Shown here piece by piece: positions 47,860-59,078 of a DNA stretch of 64,000 bases (positions are counted from its first letter, which is position 1; each line of letters starts with the position of its first letter). The notes below the pieces were generated by a model. It worked only from the letters and a program-made list of their open reading frames with translations. It was not told the DNA's origin and made no database searches. This stretch comes from Episyrphus balteatus (Eukaryota; Arthropoda; Insecta; Diptera; Syrphidae), in the NCBI RefSeq assembly GCF_945859705.1, contig NC_079137.1:55460552-55524551 (forward strand), read 5' to 3'. The translations under genes were made by a program, and so were the position numbers.

Positions 47860-48131
47860 CTCCCATCTGTCACTATCAGCTGACATAAAAATTATCAAAA
47901 AAAACACCTTCCCCAACTTCACTTCAAATTAAAAAAAAATTTCACTTGTCGTTGTCTATATTTTTTTTTTGTCTTCATTTGTTTAACAAAAAAGTTACGT
48001 TCTTCTCCTGCTGCAGTGCATACAAAAAATTCGCGAGGTCAATAAATTGATAATCATAAAAAACCCCAAAAAAAGAAGAAATTAATTTAAATCAATTTGA
48101 AAAAATTGGTCTTCAAGGCATTCACATTGAA
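47860..48131 (+). promoter_or_regulatory. Trpml: Putative Trpml core promoter and 5' UTR
   Basis: The stretch before the start codon has an ATCAGCTGAC motif at 47875-47884, close to the fly core-promoter E-box motif AWCAGCTGWT, and no TATA box, as is common for broadly expressed fly genes. A transcription start somewhere in 47900-48000 is inference. An in-frame stop (TAA, 48057-48059) precedes the ATG at 48132, so translation cannot begin farther upstream in this exon. Additional upstream non-coding exons cannot be excluded. Confidence 0.3.
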
Positions 48132-48536
48132 ATGAGTTTAATCGGTCCAAAAAATGGAACCACTTCTTCTGGCAATAATTTAAGTCCCGATGGCGACTTG
48201 GAAGAGAATTCATGTTGTGAAAGTGATGAAGACTTTGTTAATAATCAACAACAACAAACAACAGCTCCAATGACATCTCAACAAAGTAAAATTAATCAAT
48301 CGGGTGGAAATAGCAACAAATCACCAGGACAATCGACTTTAAGATCGTTGGACAGTCGTCCATCAGTTCATGATGTTTATGCAGAAATGCCAGCATCTTC
48401 CACTTACATCGAAGGAATGTCTCCAATGCAATTATTTAATGAGGAGAGAATGCGTCGCAAGTTGCAATTTTTCTTTATGAATCCAATTGAAAAGTGGCAA
48501 GCTCGTAGAAGGTTTCCATACAAATTTGTTGTTCAA
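48132..48536 (+). CDS. Trpml: Trpml (mucolipin) coding exon 1, residues 1-135
   Basis: This is the first coding exon of a TRPML/mucolipin channel, a cation channel of late endosomes and lysosomes that releases Ca2+ when PI(3,5)P2 binds. The start is the first ATG after an in-frame stop. Residues 1-100 are polar, acidic then Gln/Asn/Ser-rich and probably disordered. Residues 107-135 (MRRKLQFFFMNP, then KWQARRRFPYKF) match the basic N-terminal segment that binds phosphoinositides in mucolipins and leads into the first membrane helix. The exon ends in phase 0 at CAA|GTGAGT; reading on into the intron gives a stop after 13 codons (48576-48578), so an unspliced message would encode only a 148-residue protein. 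Exons 1-3 join to 660 residues, near the length usual for fly Trpml. Confidence 0.93.
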
Positions 48537-48815
48537 GTGAGTATTGGATTATTGCTTTTAAATGCTTTTTATAATTAATCCCTTGTTCTTAAAAAATCTT
48601 AGAGAATTTCACAGGAAAAGAGTGATAATTGGTTTATTTACATAAGACTCATTAAAATTGGTCTTAACTTGTTTTCACTTTAGGTTCTTTTTTTTGTAGT
48701 TTATCTTCTTTTTTTCAGTTTTGATGTGATTTTTGTTTTTTTATTTTTGGAGAACAATAGTATTGCATTGTAAATGTTCTTTTTCTTATCTGACAAGCTC
48801 GCACTTAGAATAGAA

Positions 48816-49365
48816 TAGGGTTGCCATACGTCCGAGTTTTCCCGGACATGTATGTACTTTTTTTGGAGCGGGTAAAAATTCTGTCTTTCAAAATTCTGTT
48901 TATATAAATTCTGCTTTTCAAAATTCTGCCAGCATTTTTTTTTTTTTTTTAAGAAAAAAATTCTGATAATTCTTTTTTTTTTTATAGCATTACCTATGCG
49001 TTTACTTAACAAAAATACACCTCATTAATGTAATTTCTACTTTCCTAAATGCCTAAAAGACTATCTTTTTTTAAAACTAACATCTATTTACCGTTGAAAA
49101 CTAATTAGAAACGATGAAGAATGTTCCTTTTCTTATTCAACTTTTTGAATATTAATTTTTATTTGATTAATTAAAAAAAATTTAAAAAGCGCTCGCTTTT
49201 TAACATTTTCCAAACCCTTTTTTAATTTTTTTTTTTCAGAATTTTGAAAAACAGAATTTTAAAAATCAGAATTTTGACTCCAACCCACTTTTTTTTGGGC
49301 CGTTTGGGGGTCGTCCGGGATAGATTCTATTAATTGTCCGGAATTGTACTCTTCAAGCCTTTAAG
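48816..49365. mobile_element. hAT-like end and GTCCGG-rich flank, split by foldback element 3
   Basis: TAGGGTTGCCATACGTCCG then TTTTCCCGGACATG is a typical hAT terminal pattern. After the inserted element at 48865-49286, the sequence resumes with GGGTCGTCCGGGATAG and ATTGTCCGGAATTG. No matching right terminus or 8-bp duplication was found, so the element is truncated and the right limit is approximate. Confidence 0.4.
48865..49286. mobile_element. Foldback element 3 built of CAAAATTCTG units
   Basis: It starts GGAGCGGGTAAAAATTCTG with a few CAAAATTCTG units and ends CAGAATTTTGACTCCAACCC after reversed units. The left terminus matches the reversed right terminus of element 2 (CCCGCTCC) and the right terminus matches the reversed left terminus of element 2 (CCAACCC). 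It is therefore the same family inserted in the opposite orientation. GCGCTCGC near 49190 parallels the GCGCGC phrase in the other copies. Confidence 0.65.
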
Positions 49366-49389
49366 TATCTCACTATTTGTATGATACTC

Positions 49390-51874
49390 TTATGTCGTTT
49401 TCTTTCACTCCAATGAGACTACCCTTTTAGTACTTATTTTTGCACTTTTGAAGGTTTTGTGTTCTTTGACGCCACAAAAGTGTAAAAAAAAATTACTCCG
49501 GAGTAATTTTATGTCGTTTTCTTTCACTCTATTAAGGAGTACTCTAAATTTTTACTCCTTTTTCTGGAGTGAAAGAACATAATGAGAGTAATTTTTTTTT
49601 TGTAATTGTGTGTGTGACAAGGCTAAAATGGATAATTTCCTTGACAAAAATAGTGATAACAGGCCTAGGGAAAACATTTTATGAATCGAAAAAAAAAAAT
49701 AATATTAAAAAAAATATGAAGCATAATAATAAGTCTGCTTCTACACGAAGACGCAAGGCGCAGAAATCATCTTCAAATTTCTTTTTGATTTTCGTTTCGG
49801 TGCGTCACGCGCTTCTACACGTATTATTTTTTTGAAGACGCAAATTTGACAGTTATTTTCTTTGGTTTTATTTTGTTCTTGTTTTCGTATGACAACTTCT
49901 ACAGGAAGACGTAGACGCACGAGATGCACATAAGAACAAGGGAGAGAGAATGATCGATTTCTCCTTTGCTCTGAATAAATTAAAAACGTTACTATACACG
50001 CAAATAATACACGACCGACGAAGAAGAAGAAGATAAAGCAGAACAGCAAAAAAAAGAACAAGATCAAAGGGAAACGTCAAAAAGAGTCTAAAAATTTTTT
50101 ACCGGAGACTCACGGTAGAAAATCTTCTTTCCCTTTTTTCGAACTTTGTTTCTCCCTTGCTCTTATGCGCGTCGCTCTTTGCGTCTTCGTGTAGAAGCGG
50201 ACTTAGTTTTACTTTTGGTATATTTTTCATTATGCTTCTGATCGGTTTTTCACCCTAATTGACACACACCCTTAGTTCGATTTTATAAATTGTAAAATAA
50301 AAATATCCCATCAACGCAGAAAAAAATGGGATTTTTTTGTTATATGGCACAGGATTTTTTTTATTGATGAAGAACACTGGCTGAAAATTTTTTTTATTCG
50401 GTTTTCAATTTCATTTTGGAAAAAGCGAAGAATTAACGAAAAAATGGAAGAAATATATATGGTGGAATATAATACAGTAGAAAATATATTCATAAGGGTT
50501 GTTTTTGTTAATAACAAAAGAGTTTGAAAGAAAAACTTTTCTCATTTTTCAATTTTCAAACAAAATTTAAAAATGTCAAACTTCAAATTCATAAGTGTGT
50601 GTGTAAATCTGACTAAAAATGTGGAGTAAATCCGGGGTACTCCGTAGTACTAAAATTACTCCGGAGTAATTTTTTTTTTACACTTTTGTGGCGTCAAAGA
50701 ACACAAAACCTTCAAAAGTGCAAAAATAAGTACTAAAAGGGTACTCTCATTGGAGTGAAAGAAAACGACATTAGTCAGATTTACACCGATTTGCACACAC
50801 ACTTATGAATTTGAAGTTTGACATTTTAAAATTTTTGTTATTAACAAAAACAACCATTATGAATATATTTTTTATTGTATTATATTCTGCCAGATATATT
50901 TCTTCCATTTTTTTCGTTAATTCTTCACTTTTTCCAAAATGAAATTAAAAACCGAATAAAAAAAATTTTCAGCCAGTGCTCTTCATCAATTAAAAAAAAT
51001 CCTGTGCCATATTACATAAACAAAAAAATCCCATTTTTTTCTGCCTTGATGGTATATTTTTATTTTACCATTATAAAATCAAACTAAGGGTGTGTGTAAA
51101 TTAGGCTGAAAAAACCGATCAGAAGTATAATGAAAAATATACCAAAATTAAAACTAAGTCCGCTGCTACACGAAGACGCACATAAGAGCAAGGAAGAAAT
51201 AAAGTTCGAAGAAAAGGAAAGGAAGATTTTTTACCGTGAGTCTCCGGTAAAAAATTTTGTGACTCTTTTTGACGTTTTTCTTTGATATTGTTCTTTTTTT
51301 TTGCTGTTCTGATTTATTTTATTTCCTCGGTCGCGGAGTCTGCTTCGTCGATTGTGTATTATTTGCGTGTATAGTAACGTTTTTAATTTATTAAATGAAC
51401 CCCACTGGAGTTGTTTTTTGTATATTTTGGAGAAATCGATCTTTCTCTCTCCCTTGTTCTTATGTCTTCCTGTAGAAGTCGTCATACGAAAACAAGAACA
51501 AAATAAAACCAAAGAAAATAGCTGTCAAATTTGCGTCTTCAAAAATATACTACGTGTAGAAGCGCGCGACGCACCGAAACGAAAATCAAAAGGAAATTCG
51601 AACATAATTTCTGCGCCTTGCATCTTCGTGTAGAAGCAGACTTATCAACGAACGCTTATTATGCTTCATATGTTATCAATATTAATTTTTTTTTTCAATT
51701 TATAAAACTGGTCCCTAGGCCTGTTATCACTATTTTTTTCAAGGAAATTATCCATTTTTGCCTTGTCACACACACAATTACAAATAAAAAAATTACTCTC
51801 ATTATGTTCTTTCACTCCAGAAAAACGAGTAAAAATTTAGAGTACTCCTTAATAGAGTGAAAGAAAACGACATT
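49390..51874. mobile_element. Palindromic foldback element with four TATGTCG termini
   Basis: The terminus TATGTCGTTTTCTTTCACTC occurs forward at about 49391 and 49510, and reversed ending at about 50772 and 51874. Block A (49390-49506) is inverted at 50640-50774 and block B (49510-50625) is inverted at 50785-51874, giving the order A B A' B'. The B arms are about 1.1 kb and pair over nearly their whole length with minor differences. Each A block contains ATTACTCCGGAGTAAT, itself a palindrome. Several open frames cross the arms but show no transposase motif. A decayed terminus of this family is also present at 62362-62450 in intron 2. Confidence 0.75.
49731..50209. repeat. Inner inverted-repeat module within palindrome arm B
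   Basis: AAGTCTGCTTCTACACGAAG then ACGCAA on the left is reversed as TTGCGTC then TTCGTGTAGAAGCGGACTTA on the right. The same module forms part of the other arm at about 51148-51646. It could be a MITE that was present before the large palindrome formed, or it could be an integral part of it. Variants of CTTCTACACG/CTTCTACAGG recur inside. Confidence 0.6.
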
Positions 51875-52320
51875 AATTCATTGCATATTTAAATAAAAAT
51901 TTACGACTGGAGTCGTCGCACGTACTTGCTCTTCTCGTAAAAGTTACTCTAATGTTAAAGCTGTTTATTGAACAAAATTAGGAAAAATTTGATATTTTGT
52001 AAGGAATTTCATAAGTAGTAAAAAAAAATCTGTTTTTATAATTGACTAAACACCATTTTAAATGATCGTTTACACAAAACCAAATGCCATTTGATTTCTT
52101 GAAGCTATAAAAAAGAAATTTTAGAACAAAATTTTGAAAATCGTTAGAGCCTTTTTTTTAAATAATTTTTTATATATAAAAATGGTGTAACATTTTTCAA
52201 AAAAAAAGTTGGTATTTCATTTTGAAGAAATAATTAATTTACACATTAAAACTAAATATCAAAATTTTTCACCAACACGTTTTCAAAGGATTGATTTTTC
52301 AAAAAAAAGTTTTGAAATAT

Positions 52321-54225
52321 TTAGTACAGGAAAGTTAGTAAAAAAACAGGCATATTGTGGAACGAAATATAGGACGGCTGAATTTTTCAAATCTGAAAGA
52401 GGGGTATTAGAAAAGCTTAAGTCCTGGTTTTCGGGACGCCACCCCCCTGGCGAAATCCGCCATTTTGGAAAACGCGAACCGCTCTATATATCCAAAACTA
52501 TTTGTCCTAGAGAAATGGTTATCAGACCAAAGTTCTTGGAAATTTAATAATCTTTATCTTTGTCATACATTATTTTTCTGAGCGGGAAACAGTTTTGAGG
52601 TTATGTTGTTTTAATTTATTTTTTTTCGGTTTTTTTAAGTTTTTATCATTCCCGCTAATAGTAACATAATTTTTTAAACAGTTAAAGTTATAGACCATCA
52701 AATTACCAATAATTCGGTATATTTTTGAAAGTCATGCGATATATGAGTCAAAAGTTATTGATCTGAAAACTATAGTCTAAGTACAGAAAAGTAAGTAAAT
52801 AAAACAGGCTTTTTATGAAACGAAATATAGGAAGGCTGATTTTTTCAAATCTGAAATAAATGTATTAGAAAAGCTTAAGTCCTGGTTCTCGGGACGCCAA
52901 CCCCATAGCGAAATCCGCCATTTTGAAAAACGCGAATTGGTCTATATCTAATAAACTATTGGCTTGACCGAATAAGTTACGTAACTAAAGTTGTAGGTAA
53001 TATAAATATCTTTTCTTGTGTATTCACTGTTTTTCAGCGAGGACAACACTTATGAGGTTATGTTGTTTTATTTTTTATTTTTTGTTTTTTTTTTTTTAAT
53101 TTTTCTCAGTCTCTATGATAGAAACATAATTTTTTAGCATGATTAAAGTTGTAGAACATCAAATTTCCATCAATTTGGTATACTTTTGAAGATTATATGA
53201 CTTTTCAAACCAAAGATACGGATTTTTGAGAGCAATCCCTTTCAATATTTTAAAATTAATATACTAATATGTTTTTGCATAAGATATGAAAAAAAAGACT
53301 AAATCGTGTACGTAATGTAAAAACAAGAAACATATGATAAGAGAGGGAGTTGTTAAGGTGGGTAATGGTAAAATTTAGAATATTGTGGTACACATATTTT
53401 GTTTTAAGTCAAACATCCAAATTTTATGATTCTAAAACATTATGTTTCTAACATAGAGACTGAGAAAAATAAAGAAAAAAAACGAAAGATAAAAAATAAA
53501 ACAGCATAACCTCAAAAGTGTTGTCCTCGCTGAAAAACAGTGAATGTACAAGAAAAGATATTTATATTACCTTCAACTTTGGTAACTTATTCGGTCAAGT
53601 TAATAGTGTAGCAGATACCTATAGACCAATTCACGTTTTTCAAAATGGCGGAAAGGAGGCGTCCCTGGAACCAGGACTTAAGCTTTTCTAATACATTTAT
53701 TTCAGATTTGAAAAAATCAGCCTTCCTATATTTCGTTTCACAAAATGCCTGTTTTATTTACTTACTTTCCTGTACTTAGACTATAGTTTTCAGATCAATA
53801 ACTTTCGACTCATACATCGCATGACTTTCAAAAATATACCGAATTATTGGTAATTTGATGGTCTATAACTTTAACTGTTTAAAAAATTATGTTACTATTA
53901 GCGGGAATGATAAAAACTTAAAAAAACCGAAAAAAAATAAATTAAAACAACATAACCTCAAAACTATTTCCCGCTCAGAAAAATAATGTATGACAAAGAA
54001 AAAGATTATTAAATTTCCAAGAACTTTGGTCTGATAACCATTTCTCTAGGACAAATAGTTTTGGAGATATAGAGCGATTCGCGTTTTCCAAAATGGCGGA
54101 TTTCGCCAGGGGGGTGGCGTCCCGAAAACCAGAACTTAAGCTTTTCTAATACCCCTCTTTCAGATTTGAAAAATTCAGCCGTCCTATATTTCGTTCCACA
54201 AAAAAGTCTATCTTTCCTGTACTAA
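52321..54225. mobile_element. 1.9-kb palindrome with two direct units per arm
   Basis: The outer ends are TTAGTACAGGAAAG and CTTTCCTGTACTAA. The left arm consists of two direct, diverged units of about 456 bp (52321-52776 and 52777 to about 53150), each with ACGAAATATAGGA, AGAAAAGCTTAAGTCCTGG, CGAAATCCGCCATTTTG and GAGGTTATGTTGTTTTA in order. The right arm repeats both in reverse (from about 53405 to 54225). The spacer is about 250 bp. There is no open reading frame of substance beyond the 112-codon run at 52209-52547, which has no known motif. Confidence 0.75.
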
Positions 54226-54234
54226 TTTTTTAAA

Positions 54235-54666
54235 ACTCCAAAAATGTATTTTTCAAATTTTTTATAAAATTTTAATATTAACTTTGCCTAGACGCTTTTG
54301 TATTTTGTATTTTCGTTGAAATCGGGTTAATATTGTACGAGATATTCAGAAACAAAAAAAAAAAAAACGTTCTATGACAGGTACCGTGAATAACGGTACA
54401 AAAAATTTTTTTTTTTCAAAAGCTGGTTCTTCACAAAAATTTGAATAAAAATCGTTAGAGCCGTTTTTGAAAAAAAAATTAACTTTTCTATTTCCGTTAT
54501 ATGGCAGGTACACTTAGTTTTAGTCATAAAAAAACATTTCAAATTTCCCTTTAGGGAATAACTCAAAAAATGCTAACTACCAAGTTTGAAGAAAATAACT
54601 TTACTCGTTTAGGCTGTAGCTTTAGGTATATACAAACAGAGAGACAGACAGAATTGCCGAACCCAC
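54235..54666 (+). repeat. Dispersed repeat, copy 2
   Basis: CGTTCTATGACAGGTACC (54369) is followed by TACCAAGTTTGAAGAAAAT, CGTTTAGGCTGTAGCTTT and AGACAGACAGAATTGCC, ending ACCCACTTTTTTGG. The phrases and spacing match 12176-12447. The start is approximate. The apparent 108-codon frame at 54570-54896 begins inside this repeat and runs into a MITE, so it is not a gene. Confidence 0.55.
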
Positions 54667-54859
54667 TTTTTTGGAATTCTTCTACATCGTTATGTCGTCA
54701 TGTAAAATGGTTATCTCGAGTTCGATTTTTTTTACGAATCCTAAACTTGCCCACCAATAGTACCTATATCGCAAGTAAAAACGAATCGAGTTCATTAAAA
54801 GCGAGGCGTATTTATTTTGGTTTATTATCTGCTCAATTTCTTTTATATTCTGTTCCAAT

Positions 54860-54980
54860 AGCGGCGTTTCTTTGGGAACTTTTATCTACTGCTTAGTACT
54901 TAAAACTTATTTTGCTCTATTGAAAAAGTAGTTCAAAGCAGTACTAAGCGGTAGATGAAAATTCCTAAAGAAACGCAGCT
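54860..54980. mobile_element. Small MITE, copy 2 (TACTGCTTAGTAC family)
   Basis: AGCGGCGTTTCTTTGGGAAC then ATCTACTGCTTAGTAC pairs with GTACTAAGCGGTAGAT and CCTAAAGAAACGCAGCT. The arms are about 40 bp with a spacer of about 40 bp. It is better preserved than the copy at 13645-13780. Confidence 0.65.
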
Positions 54981-55227
54981 AATATAAGTAAGTGAGTTAC
55001 TAAAATGGCTCTAGTATTTTACTAAATCGTTAAAAATTTTGCGCAATTGGTTTTTAATGGAATTTTTTTATTTTTTTTTTTTTTTTAAATAATGATTGCA
55101 ACTTTTGTAATACTAACTCAAAAGTTTACTTTAATATTACTATACAGGAAATGCCAAACTTTGTCTCAAGGTTTTTTTTTTACTTTTTTTTGTGTGAAAA
55201 AATAAGAAGAAACAATTTTGCTACGGA

Positions 55228-55262
55228 AAATTATTATAATTATTATTATTATTATTATTAAA
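55228..55262. repeat. ATT microsatellite
   Basis: Tandem ATT/TTA units with one interruption (ATAATT). It produces poly-Ile or poly-Ile/Asn shadows in the reading frames. Confidence 0.85.
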
Positions 55263-56384
55263 AAATTTTGCATTCGTTTTGTCCTAGTTTTGCACTCTTT
55301 TTTTTGTTGTCCTTTTTTGTCTGAAAAAGTCCGTAATTTTGCATCTCGATTACTAGTTTCGTCAAAATATAGATCTAGCAACCCTAGCAATAGAAATGTG
55401 TTTAGTTAAGCGGTTGGATGGTTTTTCCCTTGGTGCTTTGCCTCTGTCTCTTATCGTTTAAGTTTTTTGAATTTATTTTGTTTTGTGTATTTTTGTAAAT
55501 ACTACAATCACTATCTTCTTTGTTTAATATAATGGCTAGCTTATGACTGGGGACTTGCTGCTCCCGACTGCTTTTCGACTAAATGCGCAATCTCGTATCT
55601 ACCTCCTACAAGTACCTACTTACTTATAAGTTTTTTTTAGTTTTTTGTTTTGGATAACAACGATTTTGATGGGCAAATTTGTTATCATTCTTGAAGCCTG
55701 TGAGATTATAGTTTCATTCCTTTTAACTTTTTTTTTTCTTCTTGTTTTTCGTTAAATCACTGAATTAAGCTTGTCTTTATTTTGTTACTCACTTAAATTA
55801 ATCATTTTTTGATTTAAAATAAAAAAAAAAAGAAAGCAATTCATGTGAGCATGTGATTTGTTTGTGCTTTTTGTTGTTTATGTTATCAACGGGTAATTAA
55901 ATAGAAAGCAAAAGCACACAAAATAACAACTTAAAAATTCAGACACATCAATTTTATTTTGGGTTAACTTGAATGGGGATAACAGTGAGGGGTTTAAAAT
56001 TGCGCTTATCAAACTTATAACATTGCGAGTTATAGGCCTAAAAAAAATATACAAATGCACACTGGTTTTAAAATGATAAAATATTAGAATGCAAGGGAGG
56101 AAAAAAAAAGCTAGGTACTCTTACCCGCAGCTTTAAAAAGAACCTCTTAACAAATCGTTCGAAATTGTGCTAGGAGGTAAGGATTTGAAACAATTTGATG
56201 GTATTTAAGAGGATTATATCTACTATCTTTTCTAAATTCCTTCTTATAGAAAGAGTAACAAATTAAAGCTTAATATTTTTTTGCCTCAGCACCTCTACTT
56301 GATAAAACTTAAGAAAATGAATGTGCGCTGAGTACTGTCTTTACAATTTGCTTAGCACAACTTCACTAGTTTTTACTTGTGATG

Positions 56385-56795
56385 GCCTCTTGAAATTGTA
56401 TAATTTTTCCATCGGACCCCATAATTCGGGACACGCTTGATCTCATCATTCCGAGCTTATTAAAAAATCGTTAGTATGCCAACGGCTTTTCAATTTTGAT
56501 GGTTTTATTTTGTTTGATTTAGCATTAAAAGACAACTCTAAAGTATTGAGCATATTAGTAACAAAAATGATCTTTCTACATCAATCATTTTCAGGTGATA
56601 TCGTCTAATAAATCGAGAGTCACGTTCCGAATGAGCCTGAGCGTGCAAATTTGAGCACTTTACAAGCAATAGACGCGATCCACCAAGAGTTAGATTGTAA
56701 AACAATTATCTCTCTTCCACTTCGGCTAATTCGACCGAGTGTCAAAAATTTGCTTCACCTTCCATGCAGAAAATAGGGCAACATTTGTTGACTTA
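56385..56795. other. Intronic block of coding-like composition, unidentified
   Basis: The sequence is less AT-rich and less repetitive than the rest of intron 1. A frame in 56620-56770 reads NLSTLQAIDAIHQELDCKT and LPLRLIRPSVKNLL without interruption for about 55 codons. I recognise no family. It abuts the mariner remnant and might be another transposon relic. Confidence 0.2.
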
Positions 56796-57606
56796 CGAGG
56801 ATGGGTCAAAAAGTTCGTGGAATGACAGGGAAGGGGAAGAAAATCTAACAAGTTTTTATTTTTCCTGTGTAGTATATTTTTTCCTAATTTGTAAAATTGG
56901 TAGAAAAATGTATAAATATAGTGCTTTGTACACTCAGAAATTCCCGATTTCTCCGTAAATGTTTTTTCATCGAAGTTTTTTTTTCAGTTTTTGAAATTAA
57001 ATTTAATCAGGGGGCTAAATCTAAGTTTTGAGATGGGTGATTTAATATACCGAACTCACATGTCTATAAAGCAGTCGTCACAAAAGGTCTCTTGAGAATT
57101 GAAGCCAAGTTTTTCAAAACCAGATCCACTTAATTTTTCTTTGATGGCCTCTATGCTACTTATGCAGCAATCTTTGTGTAAAATTCACCGGTTATATTGA
57201 CACCCTTTTCTCTTTAATCGATTAGCAAAATTCACTTCGTATCCCAAAAACTTGAAGCCATGATGTTTCCGGAGAGAATATCTTCAATTGACTCTGCCAT
57301 TTATACACCTTTTTTCAAAGCAAGAGTTTCTATAAGTCTAAGACATATCTTCAAAATAATCTGCGTGGTTTTTTCCTTGTCTAGTGAAGCCCTTAAACAC
57401 AGCTAGAAAATATATTTCATCCATAAATTAATATTTTCTCTCCGATTCACTTGCTAACTCAACGAAAAAGCTCTATAACTTATGAACCATTTTTAACCAA
57501 ACTTGGGTTAGTTTATTTTCTCTTGAATGTCCAAACAATATGAGGTAAAAAAATCCTCCATAGCTTCTTCAACCCCTTCATTCGGCGAACTTTTTGACCC
57601 ACCCTC
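56796..57606 (-). mobile_element. Mariner-like element, internally deleted, TA target
   Basis: The ends CGAGGATGGGTCAAAAAGTTCG (56796-56817) and CGAACTTTTTGACCCACCCTC (57586-57606) are inverted and TA stands on both sides. At 811 bp it is shorter than the roughly 1.3 kb of a full mariner. On the minus strand a transposase fragment is readable between about 57275 and 57170: IMASSFWDTK, then ILLID, then EKGVNITGEFYTKI, which follows the mariner pattern VMASVFWDxxGIIxIDYLEKGxTINxEYY. Two stops interrupt it within that stretch. It is a dead relic in Trpml intron 1, in the orientation opposite to the gene. Confidence 0.75.
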
Positions 57607-59078
57607 TAAAATTGCTTAATATTGTGACCCTGGCCGGCAGTTTGTTGTACGTCCTAAAAACACTGAATACAGCAACTTAGTAGTACACAACCAAATCGTA
57701 AGTTAAAAAAATACTTTTGGGTCAGAAGGGCTCAAGTTATGGATCGGCTTCGTCAGTCCCTATACACTTTCATCTTACTGAAATTCTCTAGTGAAACAGT
57801 TAGTGCAGTGCATGATACCAAAAATTCGCTTTGAAATAATCCCATTTTGATTTCAAAAATAAAATTTAGTGGGCTGAATCAAAATTACGGAAACAGGTTA
57901 TAGGATTTATTATTCTTTAAATTTCCAAATGGTTGGGTCACAAAATAATAGGATAGACAAAAACTAATTTTTGAAAGCCAGTGTTATTCTTATTAGTATT
58001 CGTTTCCCAAGGAAGTATTTATTTTTATTTTTAAAGAACAATAAAAAAATTCTCTTTTGTGTTCTCAATACAAATCCCGAATTGTATAATATATTTTTAT
58101 GTTTGTGACTCAGTCATTGATTAAATTAAGTTTTTGGTTTTTTTTTCGCTTTATTTGAAGTATAATAATGCTCACCGAGTTCAGTAGCTTCATCCTGTTT
58201 TGTTTCCTTTTTTTTCTCGCATACCAGATACTGATTGATCTTAAATAAATAATTAAAAATCTTATTTGCAAAATATGTTTTTATCTTTTGAACAAAATAA
58301 TAACCTTCTGTTCAGTGGGCAATTTTTTCCATACTTCATTGTGACAGGGTGATTGATCAGAATGTACCATACATTTTTGTCAATCAAACAAAACAGTTGA
58401 AACAAAAATCAAAAACAATTAATACAAAATCCATTATTCTTCAATATGTATATTTTTTTTTAAATTTGAAATAAAATTATAATTATCTGTTATATCATCA
58501 TGAGACAATTTATTCAACATTAATTAAAATAAATGATCTCACAATTACAGTTAGTTCGTTATGAATTTGTTACTTGAAGTAAAATATAAATAAATACAGA
58601 ACGATGAACTCATAATACAAATAATTTTTTGTTAACATTTTCTTAACCAAACAAACCAGTTTAAATATTACACAATTCAAATTCTGGTTAACAATATCAG
58701 CACTTGAACAAGCCATTTCATTGTTATATCTTAACAACTTGTTGGAATAGGCAGTTAAAAAAGCCAAATATTTGTGCTAGACTTTCTTAGATGATGATTA
58801 CTGATTTGAAATTAGCATGACAAAAAAATTTTTAAAAAATCCATTTTTTATACAAAAATATATGTATATTCCAATTCATGTCTGATTACATTTTCCTTTT
58901 CAAATTCTTCGTGTTTAATCTTTCCATTCTTTCGCAATCAGACCCAAAATGCATTGAATCCTTAATCCAGTTATCGTTTTAATGAATCCTTGAATCTATT
59001 TAACTCCTAAAAATTTATCACCATACCTACATAAAAACTAAAAAAAAAAACTGTTTTTGTTTTCTTTTAATTTTGCAG

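Larger units (their letters stand above)
48537..59078 (+). other. Trpml: Trpml intron 1 (10.5 kb)
   Basis: The donor is GTGAGT and the acceptor is TTTTAATTTTGCAG after a T-rich tract. The intron holds a hAT end, a CAAAATTCTG foldback element, two large palindromes, a dispersed repeat, a small MITE, an ATT microsatellite and a mariner remnant. No other coding exon was found in it. Stretches at about 55410-56395 and 57610-59040 show nothing beyond AT-rich unique DNA. Confidence 0.85.

Noticed and set aside
51352..51860. Overlapping frames of about 93-109 codons in the palindrome
   Set aside because: They are mirrored on the opposite strand of the other arm, contain no transposase motif and are interrupted by indels between arms.
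54570..54896. 108-codon frame with a mixed composition
   Set aside because: It starts in the tail of a dispersed repeat and ends inside a MITE, so it is a chance frame.
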